Below, piece after piece: positions 34,847 through 43,736 of a stretch of 64,000 bases of DNA. The notes under the pieces were generated by a model, which was not told the origin of the DNA, ran no database searches, and worked only from the letters and a program-made list of their open reading frames with translations. The stretch covers positions 1-64,000 of the forward strand of contig NZ_JARTLM010000008.1 of the NCBI RefSeq assembly GCF_029625905.1, given 5' to 3'. Made by a program: the position numbers and the translations under genes. This stretch comes from Hydrogenovibrio sp. 3SP14C1. GTDB lineage: Bacteria > Pseudomonadota > Gammaproteobacteria > Thiomicrospirales > Thiomicrospiraceae. Numbering within the stretch: position 1 is the stretch's first letter; each line of letters starts with the position of its first letter.

Positions 34847-35821
34847 ATGTCAAGTTTTCTAAAAGGGGTTGACCAACGAACGTCTTTAGCGGGAATGAAC
34901 CGCATGGAGTTGTTGTTGTTTAAAATCCACGGCAATCAATTATTTGGTATTAATGTCTTTAAAGTTCGAGAAGTCATTCGTACACCTTATATCTCACCGG
35001 TTCCAAAATCCGATGACCGAGTCGTGGGGGTCTCTGATATTCGTGGGCAAACAATGCCGATGATAGATTTAGCAAAATCGCTTGATTTGCCTGCGGTTCC
35101 TAAAGATAAATACAGTGATTCTTTAACAATTGTGACGGAATTTAATAGTTCTGTTCAAGGGTTTTTAGTTGAAGATGTTGATCGTATTGTTCATTTGCGT
35201 TGGGAAGATATTTTACCTCCGCCAGACTCTTTACAAAATGTAAACTACCTCACAGGCATTACCCGTGCTCAAAACCAAATTGTTGAAATTGTTGATGTCG
35301 AAAAAGTCTTAGCAGAAGTATCAGGCATTCAAGAAGAAATGTCAGATGAATTTTTACATCAAAATCAGGCGAAGACAGAAGGGCATAATTTCTTTGTGCT
35401 GGGTGCAGACGATTCTACTGTTGCCCGTAACCAACTTAAAACAACATTAGATAAATTAGGCATATCCAATAAGATTGTGACCAATGGACGCTTAGCATTA
35501 GACTTTTTGAAAAAGTGGGCCAACGATGCCGATAAAGATATTAGCCCACCGGTTGGTGATCGTGTATTGATGGTGATTTCAGATATTGAAATGCCTGAAA
35601 TGGATGGGTATACCCTAACCACTAATATTCGAAAAGATCCTAGGTTGAGTGATTTGTATGTGGTATTAAGTTCTTCGCTTAGCGGTGGTTTTAACGATAC
35701 GCTGACGGAGAAGGTCGGCGCAAATAAATTTATGTCAAAGTGGCATCCTGAAGAGTTGGCGCAAGCCGTTATTGATCGGATTGATGAAGTCTCAGCCCAA
35801 AGACAAAAGCAAGCATCCTAA
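34847..35821 (+). CDS. cheV: Chemotaxis coupling protein CheV
   Basis: A 324-residue fusion of an N-terminal CheW-like domain (about 20-165, with RTPYISPVP and GVSDIRGQTMPMIDLAKSL) and a C-terminal response receiver domain (about 180-315). The receiver has the phosphoryl acceptor in the segment VISDIEMPEMDGYTL and a conserved SS near the switch Ser/Thr. CheV couples receptors to CheA and adds a phosphorylation-controlled adaptation step. It is divergent from flgA and followed by flgT. In Vibrio and Pseudomonas, cheR normally follows cheV; it is absent here. Confidence 0.95.
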   Translation: MSSFLKGVDQRTSLAGMNRMELLLFKIHGNQLFGINVFKVREVIRTPYISPVPKSDDRVVGVSDIRGQTMPMIDLAKSLDLPAVPKDKYSDSLTIVTEFNSSVQGFLVEDVDRIVHLRWEDILPPPDSLQNVNYLTGITRAQNQIVEIVDVEKVLAEVSGIQEEMSDEFLHQNQAKTEGHNFFVLGADDSTVARNQLKTTLDKLGISNKIVTNGRLALDFLKKWANDADKDISPPVGDRVLMVISDIEMPEMDGYTLTTNIRKDPRLSDLYVVLSSSLSGGFNDTLTEKVGANKFMSKWHPEELAQAVIDRIDEVSAQRQKQAS

Positions 35822-35859
35822 TTAAAAGCGATAGGGTAAGCAATAAGATGGAAGAATTT

Positions 35860-37170
35860 ATGAAATTGGCGGGGTTAAAGAGGTTTTCATTGAGTGGCGT
35901 GTTAACTTTTTTGCTGACTTCTCTCTTATTCAGTTCAGGTGCCAGCGCAGAGACCACTTTAAAAAAATCTTCTCAAGTTTACCCAAAGCATTGCGTCATG
36001 GTTACAGGAACCGCATCAGTTGAAGGTGTTTCCGAAGCTTTTGCGCGACAAATGGCCATTCGCAATGGATTGAAACTTGCCAGTATGCAAAATAATCTCA
36101 GCATTGCTTCCGATCAAGTCGTGAAGGATTACACGCTCACAAAAGATATGACTCATTTTACCAGTAACAGTAAAGTGTCAAAGTTTATCATTTTGGATGA
36201 AGGGGTAAAAGAGCCTGAGTTTGATAGCCTTTTTAATGAAAAAGGGTTAAAAAAATCGCCAGAAGAAATTGAGCAGTTAAAAACTTATCAAGTTCGTATG
36301 GAAGTTTGCCTGACTGAAGACCCTTATGCTTGCAATAATGTTCCTGGAAATCATTATCAACCGAAGTTAGTTATTGCGCGCCCAGTGACCACCGATTCTT
36401 ATGGCGCCAGTGATATTTCAAATCTATTGGTTGGTTATCAAAATGAGTTGGAAAGACGCTTAAGAAATAAAGGGTATCAAAACCTCACTACTTTGGAAGA
36501 CTCTTCAGTGATTGATCCGAATCAGGCGGTTGGACCAAATTTATCGCCTGAAGTGTTAGATCCGGTTCGTGAACGCACGGGTGCACAATTTCTATTGCTG
36601 TCGGTGATTCGTTCCGCTTCTGCTCATAATGAAGATCCCAAGCTTTGGAATGATATTAAGCGTTTTTATAATCGTGAAGTTCAACCGAATGCCCGTTATA
36701 TTGAAGTCGACTCTTATGTTGTTGATTTAGTAAATCACAAGGTGGTTTCGCAAAAAAGAAAAGGGTTTGATATTAAAGGGGATGTCGTGGTCGGACGAGA
36801 TCGTCCTTTTGGAACCAATGCATTCTTTGCGACTGATACGGGGATGGTTTTCCATTCGTTATTGGAAGAGCAAACTCAGGCGGTCTATGGGTATTTAAAT
36901 TGTCGACCAGTTGAAACGCGAATTATTGATATCAGAGATGGCGAGTATATTGTTTTCCTGTCACGCGAGTCTGGGGCTCAAGTGGGGGATGAATTAGCGG
37001 TTTACCACACCTTTGGTCGCCCGGTTCGTTATCAAGGTAATGACTTGGGTGCCGATTCAAAACCAGCAGGTTTTTTGAAAATTAAACGCATTCAATCTAA
37101 GTTTGCCGTTGCTGAAATTTTAGCAAAAGAAGATCTTATTCAAATCGGCGACATTGTTCGGTCTTGGTAA
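35860..37170 (+). CDS. flgT: Flagellar assembly protein T (H-ring)
   Basis: A 436-residue exported protein. It has a signal peptide (about 1-30), an N-terminal FlgT domain (HCVMVTGTASVEGVSEAFARQMAIRNGLKLAS is typical), a middle domain and a C-terminal domain (about 340-436). In Vibrio, FlgT forms the H-ring around the LP rings and supports the sodium-driven stator proteins MotX and MotY. ATG 35860, with GGAAG upstream, seems better than ATG 35848. It is 38 bp after cheV. Its presence with FlgP suggests a Vibrio-like basal body. Confidence 0.88.
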   Translation: MKLAGLKRFSLSGVLTFLLTSLLFSSGASAETTLKKSSQVYPKHCVMVTGTASVEGVSEAFARQMAIRNGLKLASMQNNLSIASDQVVKDYTLTKDMTHFTSNSKVSKFIILDEGVKEPEFDSLFNEKGLKKSPEEIEQLKTYQVRMEVCLTEDPYACNNVPGNHYQPKLVIARPVTTDSYGASDISNLLVGYQNELERRLRNKGYQNLTTLEDSSVIDPNQAVGPNLSPEVLDPVRERTGAQFLLLSVIRSASAHNEDPKLWNDIKRFYNREVQPNARYIEVDSYVVDLVNHKVVSQKRKGFDIKGDVVVGRDRPFGTNAFFATDTGMVFHSLLEEQTQAVYGYLNCRPVETRIIDIRDGEYIVFLSRESGAQVGDELAVYHTFGRPVRYQGNDLGADSKPAGFLKIKRIQSKFAVAEILAKEDLIQIGDIVRSW

Positions 37171-37260
37171 GCATCAGTGTTGTGTTTTTGTCACCCTGAT
37201 TTTATTTATCATATTACTTAAATAACTTTCATTGACCGTTCTGACGGTCTTTCTTTAGGT

Positions 37261-37290
37261 CAAAAAACAGCCAGGCCTGGCTGTTTTTTG
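37261..37290. terminator. 30 bp perfect palindrome with CCAGGCCTGG core (copy 7)
   Basis: A perfect palindrome around the core at 37271-37280, with an A-run and a T-run, after flgT. Confidence 0.88.
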
Positions 37291-37483
37291 CCGCTTTTAA
37301 TTCTACATTTAAAGCCTCTTATAGACTATCTCTTTAAATAAAATAATTGAAAAACATATGGTTATTGCCTTTCTCGGCAATAATTGCCGAAAGTGACGAA
37401 AAAATTAATTTATTTTCTAAAGTTTTTTAATTTCCTGCCGATATACGGCCTTTTTCCGCCAACTTTAGATCTTTTTTAAGATT

Positions 37484-37499
37484 TGGCATTCTCATTGCT
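37484..37499 (+). promoter_or_regulatory. Sigma-54 promoter of the flgB operon
   Basis: TGGCATTCTCATTGCT has GG and GC 10 bp apart and matches the RpoN consensus well. It lies 88 bp before the flgB ATG. Confidence 0.8.
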
Positions 37500-37586
37500 A
37501 ATGATTTTCTAGAAAAATAAAAACAATAATATTTTGACGGTTGTGAGCTTTAGATAGCAGGGCAACAGACTAGGAAAGGAAAAATT

Positions 37587-37988
37587 ATGGAATCGGTATT
37601 TGGTATACATGAACAAGCTTTAGCGGTTCGAAAAGAACGCCAAGGTATTTTAGCAAATAACATTGCCAATGCAGACACGCCGAACTTTAAAGCAAGAGAT
37701 GTAGATTGGCGTAAAGAAATGCAAGCAGCGGAAGAAGATTTGAATAAAGGCCGCTATAAGCCTGATTTAAAAATGACCAACAGCCGCCACATAGAAGGGT
37801 TTGCAGAAGCGAGTACTGAAGATTATTTAAAGTATCGTATGCCAACACAGCCCGCTTTAGATGGTAATACGGTTGAAACGCACATTGAAAAAGCGAAATT
37901 TATGGAAAATTCAATGCAATACCAAGCGACGCTTGAGTTTATGAATAGCAGTATTACCGGCATCCGCGGTGCCTTGAGAGGAGAATAA
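37587..37988 (+). CDS. flgB: Flagellar basal-body rod protein FlgB
   Basis: The proximal rod subunit, 133 residues. The family's N-terminal motif RQGILANNIANADTPNFKARDVDW (18-41) is clear. The C-terminal MEFMNSSITGIRGALRGE fits the helix that packs in the rod core. AGGAAAGGAAAA precedes the ATG. It is the first gene of the flgBCDE transcription unit behind the sigma-54 promoter, and is 2 bp from flgC. Confidence 0.97.
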   Translation: MESVFGIHEQALAVRKERQGILANNIANADTPNFKARDVDWRKEMQAAEEDLNKGRYKPDLKMTNSRHIEGFAEASTEDYLKYRMPTQPALDGNTVETHIEKAKFMENSMQYQATLEFMNSSITGIRGALRGE

Positions 37989-37990
37989 TT

Positions 37991-38401
37991 ATGTCGATGT
38001 TTCCAACGTTAGATATTTCCGCAACAGGCATGCAAGCACAGACCGTCCGGCTGAACACCATCGCGTCCAATATGGCAAACGTTGACAGTATCAGTTCCAA
38101 CTCAGATGAAACCTATCGCTCTAAGCAACCTGTCTTTAAAACCATTATGGATAATGAAACGGGTCTCCCAGCTGGTGGCGTGAAGGTGGATGATATTGTA
38201 GAAAGTAAAGCGCCATTGAAAATGGAATATAACCCTAATCACCCGATGGCAAATGAGGAAGGCTATATTTATCGTCCCAATGTCAACGTGGTTGAAGAAA
38301 TGGCGAATATGATGAGTGCTTCTCGAAGCTATGAAACGAATATTGAAGTGCTGAATACTTCAAAACAGTTATTGTTACGCACCATTCAGATGGGTAAATA
38401 G
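37991..38401 (+). CDS. flgC: Flagellar basal-body rod protein FlgC
   Basis: A rod subunit, 136 residues. It has the N-terminal rod/hook signature (LNTIASNMANVDSISSN), the typical YRPNVNVVEEMANMMSASRSYETNIEVLN segment and the LLLRTIQMGK end. Starts 2 bp after flgB and ends 8 bp before flgD, so the three are co-translated. Confidence 0.97.
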   Translation: MSMFPTLDISATGMQAQTVRLNTIASNMANVDSISSNSDETYRSKQPVFKTIMDNETGLPAGGVKVDDIVESKAPLKMEYNPNHPMANEEGYIYRPNVNVVEEMANMMSASRSYETNIEVLNTSKQLLLRTIQMGK

Positions 38402-38409
38402 GAGAGTAA

Positions 38410-39096
38410 ATGATGGCAACTCCAGCAATCAGCAGTAATAATACCGATTATATGAAAGCGCTTCAGCAATCAACGAATGGAAAGTCGAATGCGCCCGATC
38501 AGCAGTTGGGTCAGGCAGATTTTCTCCGACTCTTAACGACTCAACTTCAAAATCAAGATCCCAACAAACCAATGGACCCGACCAACTTTGTGACCGATTT
38601 AACACAAATGAGTCAGCTTGAAGCAACCACTAAAATGAATCAGTCAATGTTAGCAATGACAACCGGGCTGCAAAATATGCAGGTCATGCAATCGGCCTCA
38701 TTGATTGGTAAGAATGTTCAAGCCATCGGCGATACGATGTCTCATGAGGCAGGTTCAGAAACGCCTATTCGGCTTTCTCTTGATCAGCCGTTAAGAGATG
38801 TCACGGTTGTGGTGTCAGATGCCAATGGCCCTGTTTCTGAAATCTTTGTCGATGACTTAAATGCCGGCGACAAAACGGTTAACTGGGATGGAAAAGACAA
38901 GTTAGGTAATGTAGCGGATAGTGGGGAATATACTTTGACCGTTTTCGGGCTAGATAAAAATGATGAATTACAGTCTATTAAAACCATCGTTCCATCTAAG
39001 GTGAATTCAATCTCAATTAATGAGGATGGTAGCTCAACCGCGACTTTGGCAACGGGTGAAAGAGTCAAAATAGATGACATCAGAGAAATCAGCTAA
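38410..39096 (+). CDS. flgD: Flagellar hook cap / scaffolding protein FlgD
   Basis: Caps the growing hook and is required for FlgE assembly. It has 228 residues: the N-terminal FlgD signature (DFLRLLTTQLQNQDPNKPMDPTNFVTDLTQMSQLE, about 37-71), then a Tudor-like and FlgD Ig-like domain (about 95-220) with DGKDKLGNVADSGEYTLTV. Directly after flgC, with GGAGAGT before the ATG. Confidence 0.96.
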   Translation: MMATPAISSNNTDYMKALQQSTNGKSNAPDQQLGQADFLRLLTTQLQNQDPNKPMDPTNFVTDLTQMSQLEATTKMNQSMLAMTTGLQNMQVMQSASLIGKNVQAIGDTMSHEAGSETPIRLSLDQPLRDVTVVVSDANGPVSEIFVDDLNAGDKTVNWDGKDKLGNVADSGEYTLTVFGLDKNDELQSIKTIVPSKVNSISINEDGSSTATLATGERVKIDDIREIS

Positions 39097-39173
39097 AGCG
39101 ATTTAAAACGAATAATATCAACAATATTTTAAATAAAAAACAAACACAAGAGAATACGTAAAGGAGAAGCATC

Positions 39174-40784
39174 ATGGGTGTAGCGTATGATTTAACAGCG
39201 GTCAGTGGTCTGAATGCGGCCTCTCAAGGGTTAGGGGTCATTTCCAATAACCTCGCCAATGCTCAAACAATGGGGTTTAAGAGCTCTCGAGCAGAGTTCT
39301 CAGATATGTTCTATGGTGCACAAAGCACGCCAGGTAACGGGGTGCGCGTCGACTCAATTACTCAAGATTTTACCAATGGAACCATTACCGATACAGGTCG
39401 TGATCTAGATATGGCGATCGATGGGGAAGGCTTCTTTATTTTAGAAGACAGAACTGGAAAATATGAAAATGTCTATACCCGTAATGGGTCATTTAAACTG
39501 GATAAAGACGGCTACATCACCTCGCAGGAAGGCAATAAAGTGCAAGGGTATTTGTTGAATCCAGCCTTGTCGACGGAAAGAAAGCCTGTTTTTGAAACAA
39601 CATTGAGCTCGATTGACTTGGATGAGCTGAATAAAACGCCGAAGTCCACCAGTGAAATGAATTATGACATCAACGTTAATGGGGAAGAAGATAATAACGT
39701 TGATGCCACTCAAACTCCTATAGCGGGAATTGAAAACTCAGTGGGTGGGGATACTGCTCTGGCTGGGTCAGCTTTGTCGAATATTGAAAAATTAGTCGCG
39801 CCTGAAACTGAGGTTTATGGTGGCTATCCTGACTTCTCAACCAATAAGATTGTATATGATACATTAGGTGGAGAACACCGTTTGACCACTAACTTTTATA
39901 AGCGCGATGTGGTCACCGAAGCCAACTCTGATTTATTGTATGATCCAGCAACGGATACTTACTCGGAAGCAGTTCCAGGAAATACCAAGTACACCAGTTG
40001 GCTTGCTCAGTATACGATGGAAGATTATGATGATGCGACTGGGCAATGGGTCACCAGTGGCCATCGCGAAGCGGTTCCCGCAGATGGAACAGCCTCTGCG
40101 GATGCGGGGATTATTTACGAGTTACGCTTTGATACCAATGGTAACTTGATTGACACGCGTGAACCGACGGTTGCCGCACTTGCAACTGGGGCAAACTCAA
40201 CGCCTACAGGGCAAGATACAGCGAATAACCCTCTGGATCCTGCAACTTGGACGCCTACTGGGAATCAGCCGAGTATGGAATGGGTGGTCGACAGTCCAAT
40301 CACCGGTGCGAATGATCCCTTAGGGAATCCTGCGGATGCACTTGGGGTGCGGATCGATGTAGACTTTACTAAAATGACGCAATTTGCCGGGTCTTATAAC
40401 TTGCGTGGTGTGACTCAGAATGGGTATGCCATCGGTGATTTGGTTGGGGTTTATACCGGTAAAGACGGTGTGATTGAAGCGCGTTACTCAAACGGGCGTT
40501 CCGTTCCGGTGGCTCAGCTTGGGATGGCGAACTTTAATGATAAAAATGCGCTAGAGAAGCTCGGTGGACAAAGTTATGCCGAAAGTTTTGGTTCTGGTGC
40601 CGTGCAGATTGGGACGTCTGAGCGTAACGGTTATGGTTCCATTAATGCCGGTGCATTGGAGTATTCGAACGTGGATACGGCAGGAGAATTAGTTCATATG
40701 ATTCAAACGCAGAGAACGTATCAAGCCAGTGCGCAAGTGATTCAAACATCACAAACACTGACGCAAACGATTTTACAGCTTTAA
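39174..40784 (+). CDS. flgE: Flagellar hook protein FlgE
   Basis: The main hook subunit, 536 residues, which is clearly longer than the 402 of Salmonella. The N-terminal motif (ASQGLGVISNNLANAQTMGFKSSRAEFSDMF), the central hook domain and the C-terminal YSNVDTAGELVHMIQTQRTYQASAQVIQTSQTL end are all conserved. The extra length lies in the central, surface-exposed region (about 160-420), which is acidic and rich in Asn, Asp and Thr. AAAGGAGAAG precedes the ATG. A strong terminator follows. Confidence 0.96.
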   Translation: MGVAYDLTAVSGLNAASQGLGVISNNLANAQTMGFKSSRAEFSDMFYGAQSTPGNGVRVDSITQDFTNGTITDTGRDLDMAIDGEGFFILEDRTGKYENVYTRNGSFKLDKDGYITSQEGNKVQGYLLNPALSTERKPVFETTLSSIDLDELNKTPKSTSEMNYDINVNGEEDNNVDATQTPIAGIENSVGGDTALAGSALSNIEKLVAPETEVYGGYPDFSTNKIVYDTLGGEHRLTTNFYKRDVVTEANSDLLYDPATDTYSEAVPGNTKYTSWLAQYTMEDYDDATGQWVTSGHREAVPADGTASADAGIIYELRFDTNGNLIDTREPTVAALATGANSTPTGQDTANNPLDPATWTPTGNQPSMEWVVDSPITGANDPLGNPADALGVRIDVDFTKMTQFAGSYNLRGVTQNGYAIGDLVGVYTGKDGVIEARYSNGRSVPVAQLGMANFNDKNALEKLGGQSYAESFGSGAVQIGTSERNGYGSINAGALEYSNVDTAGELVHMIQTQRTYQASAQVIQTSQTLTQTILQL

Positions 40785-40809
40785 TTAACGTTTTATTTTT
40801 TCTGGTCTT

Positions 40810-40834
40810 GCCGGCATTTTTTGCCGGCTTTTTT
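40810..40834 (+). terminator. Terminator of flgBCDE
   Basis: A GCCGGCA/TGCCGGC stem with a 5 nt T loop, followed by a run of six T. Confidence 0.92.
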
Positions 40835-40901
40835 GTTTATACCTTCCTATATAAGGTTGTCGGCCTTTTTCTGAAATCTTTAATTCTTTTTTTCATCAAG
40901 T

Positions 40902-40917
40902 TGGCACAACCTATGCT
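40902..40917 (+). promoter_or_regulatory. Sigma-54 promoter of flgFGH
   Basis: TGGCACAACCTATGCT, with GG and GC 10 bp apart; the TGGCAC half is perfect. It lies 185 bp upstream of flgF. Confidence 0.75.
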
Positions 40918-41101
40918 AAATAATTCCTGTATGAAAAATAAAGCGTCAGTTATTTGACAAGAGCGCTAAGCATACAAGGGAATAGAGGTACGGATCGTTA
41001 GAATCCACTTAAATATAAAAGTGCTTCTGATTTTAGGCTGGGGTTTGATTAATAAATCTTAGCCATTATTTTGACTGGAATACATTGAAAGGGATTGTCT
41101 G

Positions 41102-41839
41102 ATGAATCGTATGCTTTATGTTTCGATGAGTGGCGCGAAAGAAGTGATGCTCTCGCAGGCGAATAACGCTAACAATTTGGCCAATGCGAATACGGATGGA
41201 TTTAAACAAGATTTTAACCAATTCCGTGCTCAGCATGTGCAAGGGCCTGGTTGGAATTCACGAACGTATTCATTAGACGAAAGGCCTGCAACGGATTTCA
41301 CGCCGGGAGCCGTTAAAGTGACTGGGCGTGACCTAGATATTATGACGAAAGAGAATGGTTTTTTAGCGATTCAAGCACCGGATGGCACAGAAGCCTTGAC
41401 GCGTTCAGCGTCTATGCATCTGACGCCAGAAGGTGATTTGTTAGATGTTCATGGTAACCCCATATTAAATGAGGGTGGCGCGCCGATTAATATCCCGCCT
41501 GCCAAGTCCATACAGATTGGAAGTGATGGCACGATTTCATTTATTCCAGCCGATTCAGCTAATAACTTAGCTGTTGTTTTAGATCAAGTAAGATTGGTGC
41601 AGCCAGATATTAAGCAGCTTGAGAAAGGCGAAGATGGTTTTGTTCGCAATAATGGCGCTGAATTAGAGCAAGCCCCAATCAGAGTTGTGAGTGGGGCATT
41701 GGAAAGCAGTAATGTGAATACAGTTGAAGCTTTGACGAATATGATCGAGCTTTCTCGTAAATATGAAATGCAAATTAAGATGATGAGCACGTCTAAAAAC
41801 CATGCCCAAAAATCTGACAGCATTCTTAAGTTAAGCTAA
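41102..41839 (+). CDS. flgF: Flagellar basal-body rod protein FlgF
   Basis: A proximal/distal rod subunit, 245 residues, about the normal length. The N-terminal rod motif (QANNANNLANANTDGFKQDFNQF) and C-terminal ESSNVNTVEALTNMIELSRKYEMQIKMM are typical. It is 16 bp before flgG, from which it is distinguished by lower similarity to the canonical rod sequence and its place in the order. Confidence 0.95.
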   Translation: MNRMLYVSMSGAKEVMLSQANNANNLANANTDGFKQDFNQFRAQHVQGPGWNSRTYSLDERPATDFTPGAVKVTGRDLDIMTKENGFLAIQAPDGTEALTRSASMHLTPEGDLLDVHGNPILNEGGAPINIPPAKSIQIGSDGTISFIPADSANNLAVVLDQVRLVQPDIKQLEKGEDGFVRNNGAELEQAPIRVVSGALESSNVNTVEALTNMIELSRKYEMQIKMMSTSKNHAQKSDSILKLS

Positions 41840-41855
41840 TAGTAGGAGTCTTAAA

Positions 41856-42647
41856 ATGAACAGAGCACTCTATGTCGCAAAAACAGGTTTAGAAGCGCAA
41901 GATTTTAGATTGGCCACCATTTCAAACAACTTGGCCAATGCCAATACTTATGCTTACAAGACAGGGCGAGCAGAATTTAATGATTTGATGTATCAAAATG
42001 TACGTCAACCGGGGGCGCAGGCTACACAAAATGAAGAGAATACCTTTCCTTCCGGTCTTCAGTTGGGGACTGGGGTAAAAGCCATTGGGGTTCAGAAAAT
42101 CCATACCCAAGGGAATGCGATGGTTACAGACAATCAGTTAGACGTGATGATTGAAGGAAAAGGGTTCTTTCAGGCGCTGGATCAGGACGGCAATATCATG
42201 TATACCCGTGATGGATCGTTTGAGGTCAATCAAAATGGTGACCTGGTGACGTCATCCGGGTACTTGGTTGAACCTAATATTAATATTCCGCTGAATACAA
42301 CCGAAGTGTTTATCACTGGGGATGGTGTTGTGTCTGCGAAAGAACCCGGCAACCCACAGCCTGTCGCGGTAGGTCAGCTTGAACTGGCAACATTTATGAA
42401 CCCATCGGGTTTGGAATCAACCGGGAAAAACTTTTATGTTGAAACCTTAGCCAGTGGCGCGCCTAATATTAAAAACCCAGAAACTGAAGAAGCAGGGAGT
42501 TTGTTGCAAGGCGCTTTAGAGTCTTCTAACGTGAATACGGTTGAAGAGTTAATCGGGATGATTGAGGCTCAGAGAACGTACGAGATGAACTCAAAAGCAA
42601 TCAGTGCCGCAGATGGCATGATGCAGTATTTGAATAATAATGTTTAA
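41856..42647 (+). CDS. flgG: Flagellar distal rod protein FlgG
   Basis: The distal rod subunit, 263 residues (Salmonella 260). The N-terminal signature (RLATISNNLANANTYAYKTGRAEFNDLMYQ), the GKGFFQ segment and the C-terminal LESSNVNTVEELIGMIEAQRTYEMNSKAI are all conserved. TAGGAG precedes the ATG. Followed by the L-ring gene flgH after 44 bp. Confidence 0.97.
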   Translation: MNRALYVAKTGLEAQDFRLATISNNLANANTYAYKTGRAEFNDLMYQNVRQPGAQATQNEENTFPSGLQLGTGVKAIGVQKIHTQGNAMVTDNQLDVMIEGKGFFQALDQDGNIMYTRDGSFEVNQNGDLVTSSGYLVEPNINIPLNTTEVFITGDGVVSAKEPGNPQPVAVGQLELATFMNPSGLESTGKNFYVETLASGAPNIKNPETEEAGSLLQGALESSNVNTVEELIGMIEAQRTYEMNSKAISAADGMMQYLNNNV

Positions 42648-42691
42648 TATTAAATAGCCAGATGCTTCATGATAGGCACAAGGAGCTAGAT

Positions 42692-43441
42692 ATGACCAGA
42701 AATAATGCAAACCATAAAAAAAATAATTCAAGTCTTTCCAAGTTAGTCTTGGGAATGATGGTTTCATCGATTGTTTTAAGCGGGTGTTCTGCAACCCCTG
42801 AGCGTATGGAAAAATTTTCCTATGAGCCTAACTATCCGATGAATATCCCAAAGAAAACGGTCCCTAAAAATGGGTCTTTATATCAAAGTGGCGATGCAAT
42901 CACTTTGTTTGATGATTCTCGGGCGCATAAAGTCGGGGATATTATTACGATTAACTTAGCTGAAAAATTTGATGCTAAGAAAAAAGATGAAGCAAAATAC
43001 GATAAAAGTAACCAGCAGAATTTTGGTCTAAATGGTCAGGCAACAGCTGGCTCTAATGCTACTGCTTTCGGTGGAAACGTTTCTGTCCCTGGTTTGGGAA
43101 CAGGAGTGGGCATTGGGTATGGTTCCGAAGGTAGTTTTGCCGGAAAATCGGATGTTAAACAAAGATCGAGTTTAAGCGGATCCATCGCGGTGACGGTGGT
43201 ACAAGTTATCTCAAATGGTAACTTGATTATTCGCGGGGAGAAATGGATTACCATTCATGAAGGGGAAGAGGTCATTCGCTTTGCAGGCATTGTCCGGCCG
43301 CAAGATATTCGTCCTGACAACACGATTGATTCCGAGAAAGTCGCGGATGTTCGCTTAATCTACAAAGATACCGGCATTTCCGGTGATACAAACCGACCTG
43401 GTGCGGTGACGCAGTGGCTGCATAAATATTGGCCACTATAA
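42692..43441 (+). CDS. flgH: Flagellar L-ring protein FlgH
   Basis: A lipoprotein that forms the outer-membrane L ring. ATG 42692, with AAGGAG placed well upstream, gives 249 residues; a longer form from 42662 is less likely. The lipobox VLSGC gives lipidated Cys32. The family motifs DSRAHKVGDIITINLAEKFDA and GNLIIRGEKWITIHEGEEVIRFAGIVRPQDI are present. It closes the flgFGH unit, after which come two terminators and a new promoter for flgI. Confidence 0.96.
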   Translation: MTRNNANHKKNNSSLSKLVLGMMVSSIVLSGCSATPERMEKFSYEPNYPMNIPKKTVPKNGSLYQSGDAITLFDDSRAHKVGDIITINLAEKFDAKKKDEAKYDKSNQQNFGLNGQATAGSNATAFGGNVSVPGLGTGVGIGYGSEGSFAGKSDVKQRSSLSGSIAVTVVQVISNGNLIIRGEKWITIHEGEEVIRFAGIVRPQDIRPDNTIDSEKVADVRLIYKDTGISGDTNRPGAVTQWLHKYWPL

Positions 43442-43534
43442 TAACAAGCCTTTTCCTCAGAAAGCGTGGGAAAGATGTTTGTCCGACCTAAGTCTCTTTT
43501 CTTAGGCCTCGAATTTTTAATTTAATTTATTCAA

Positions 43535-43558
43535 AAATGGCCAGGCCTGGTCATTTTA
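43535..43558. terminator. Palindromic terminator with CCAGGCCTGG core (copy 8)
   Basis: Core at 43541-43550, with A-run and T-run flanks. The arms hold one mismatch that becomes a G-U pair in RNA. It follows flgH. Confidence 0.75.
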
Positions 43559-43580
43559 TCCCAGTTTTTTCTGGTCTTTG

Positions 43581-43604
43581 GGGGCATGTTTGCCCCATTT
43601 TTTT
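43581..43604 (+). terminator. Second terminator after flgH
   Basis: A GGGGCA/TGCCCC stem with a 4 nt loop, then a run of T to 43604. It backs up the palindrome 30 bp before it. Confidence 0.88.
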
Positions 43605-43670
43605 ATTTGAACGTTGCATATCGGCCAACCTATTCATTTCTTTAATTTTTTTTCTTAATTTTTATCTATA

Positions 43671-43686
43671 TGGCATAGCTAATGCT
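43671..43686 (+). promoter_or_regulatory. Sigma-54 promoter of flgIJKL
   Basis: TGGCATAGCTAATGCT, with GG and GC 10 bp apart, 51 bp upstream of the flgI ATG. Confidence 0.75.
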
Positions 43687-43736
43687 AGTATTGTGTTACA
43701 CAATAAAAATAATTTCCTAAAATAGGGAGTAAGACC

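Larger units (their letters stand above)
37171..37586. other. Intergenic region between flgT and flgB
   Basis: 416 bp without a gene. It contains the palindromic terminator at 37261-37290 and the sigma-54 promoter at 37484-37499. The 190 bp between them are AT-rich and would house the enhancer site for a flagellar RpoN activator (FlrC/FleR type), but no site is clear by eye. CGGCAATAATTGCCG at about 37375-37389 is an inverted repeat. Confidence 0.6.
40785..41101. other. Intergenic region between flgE and flgF
   Basis: 317 bp with the flgE terminator (40810-40834) and a sigma-54 promoter (40902-40917). If that promoter is used, the flgF mRNA has an untranslated leader of about 170 nt, in which I see no clear ORF. 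Confidence 0.6.

Noticed and set aside
43537-43725. Short frame between flgH and flgI
   Set aside because: It runs across two terminators and the sigma-54 promoter and has no ribosome binding site.
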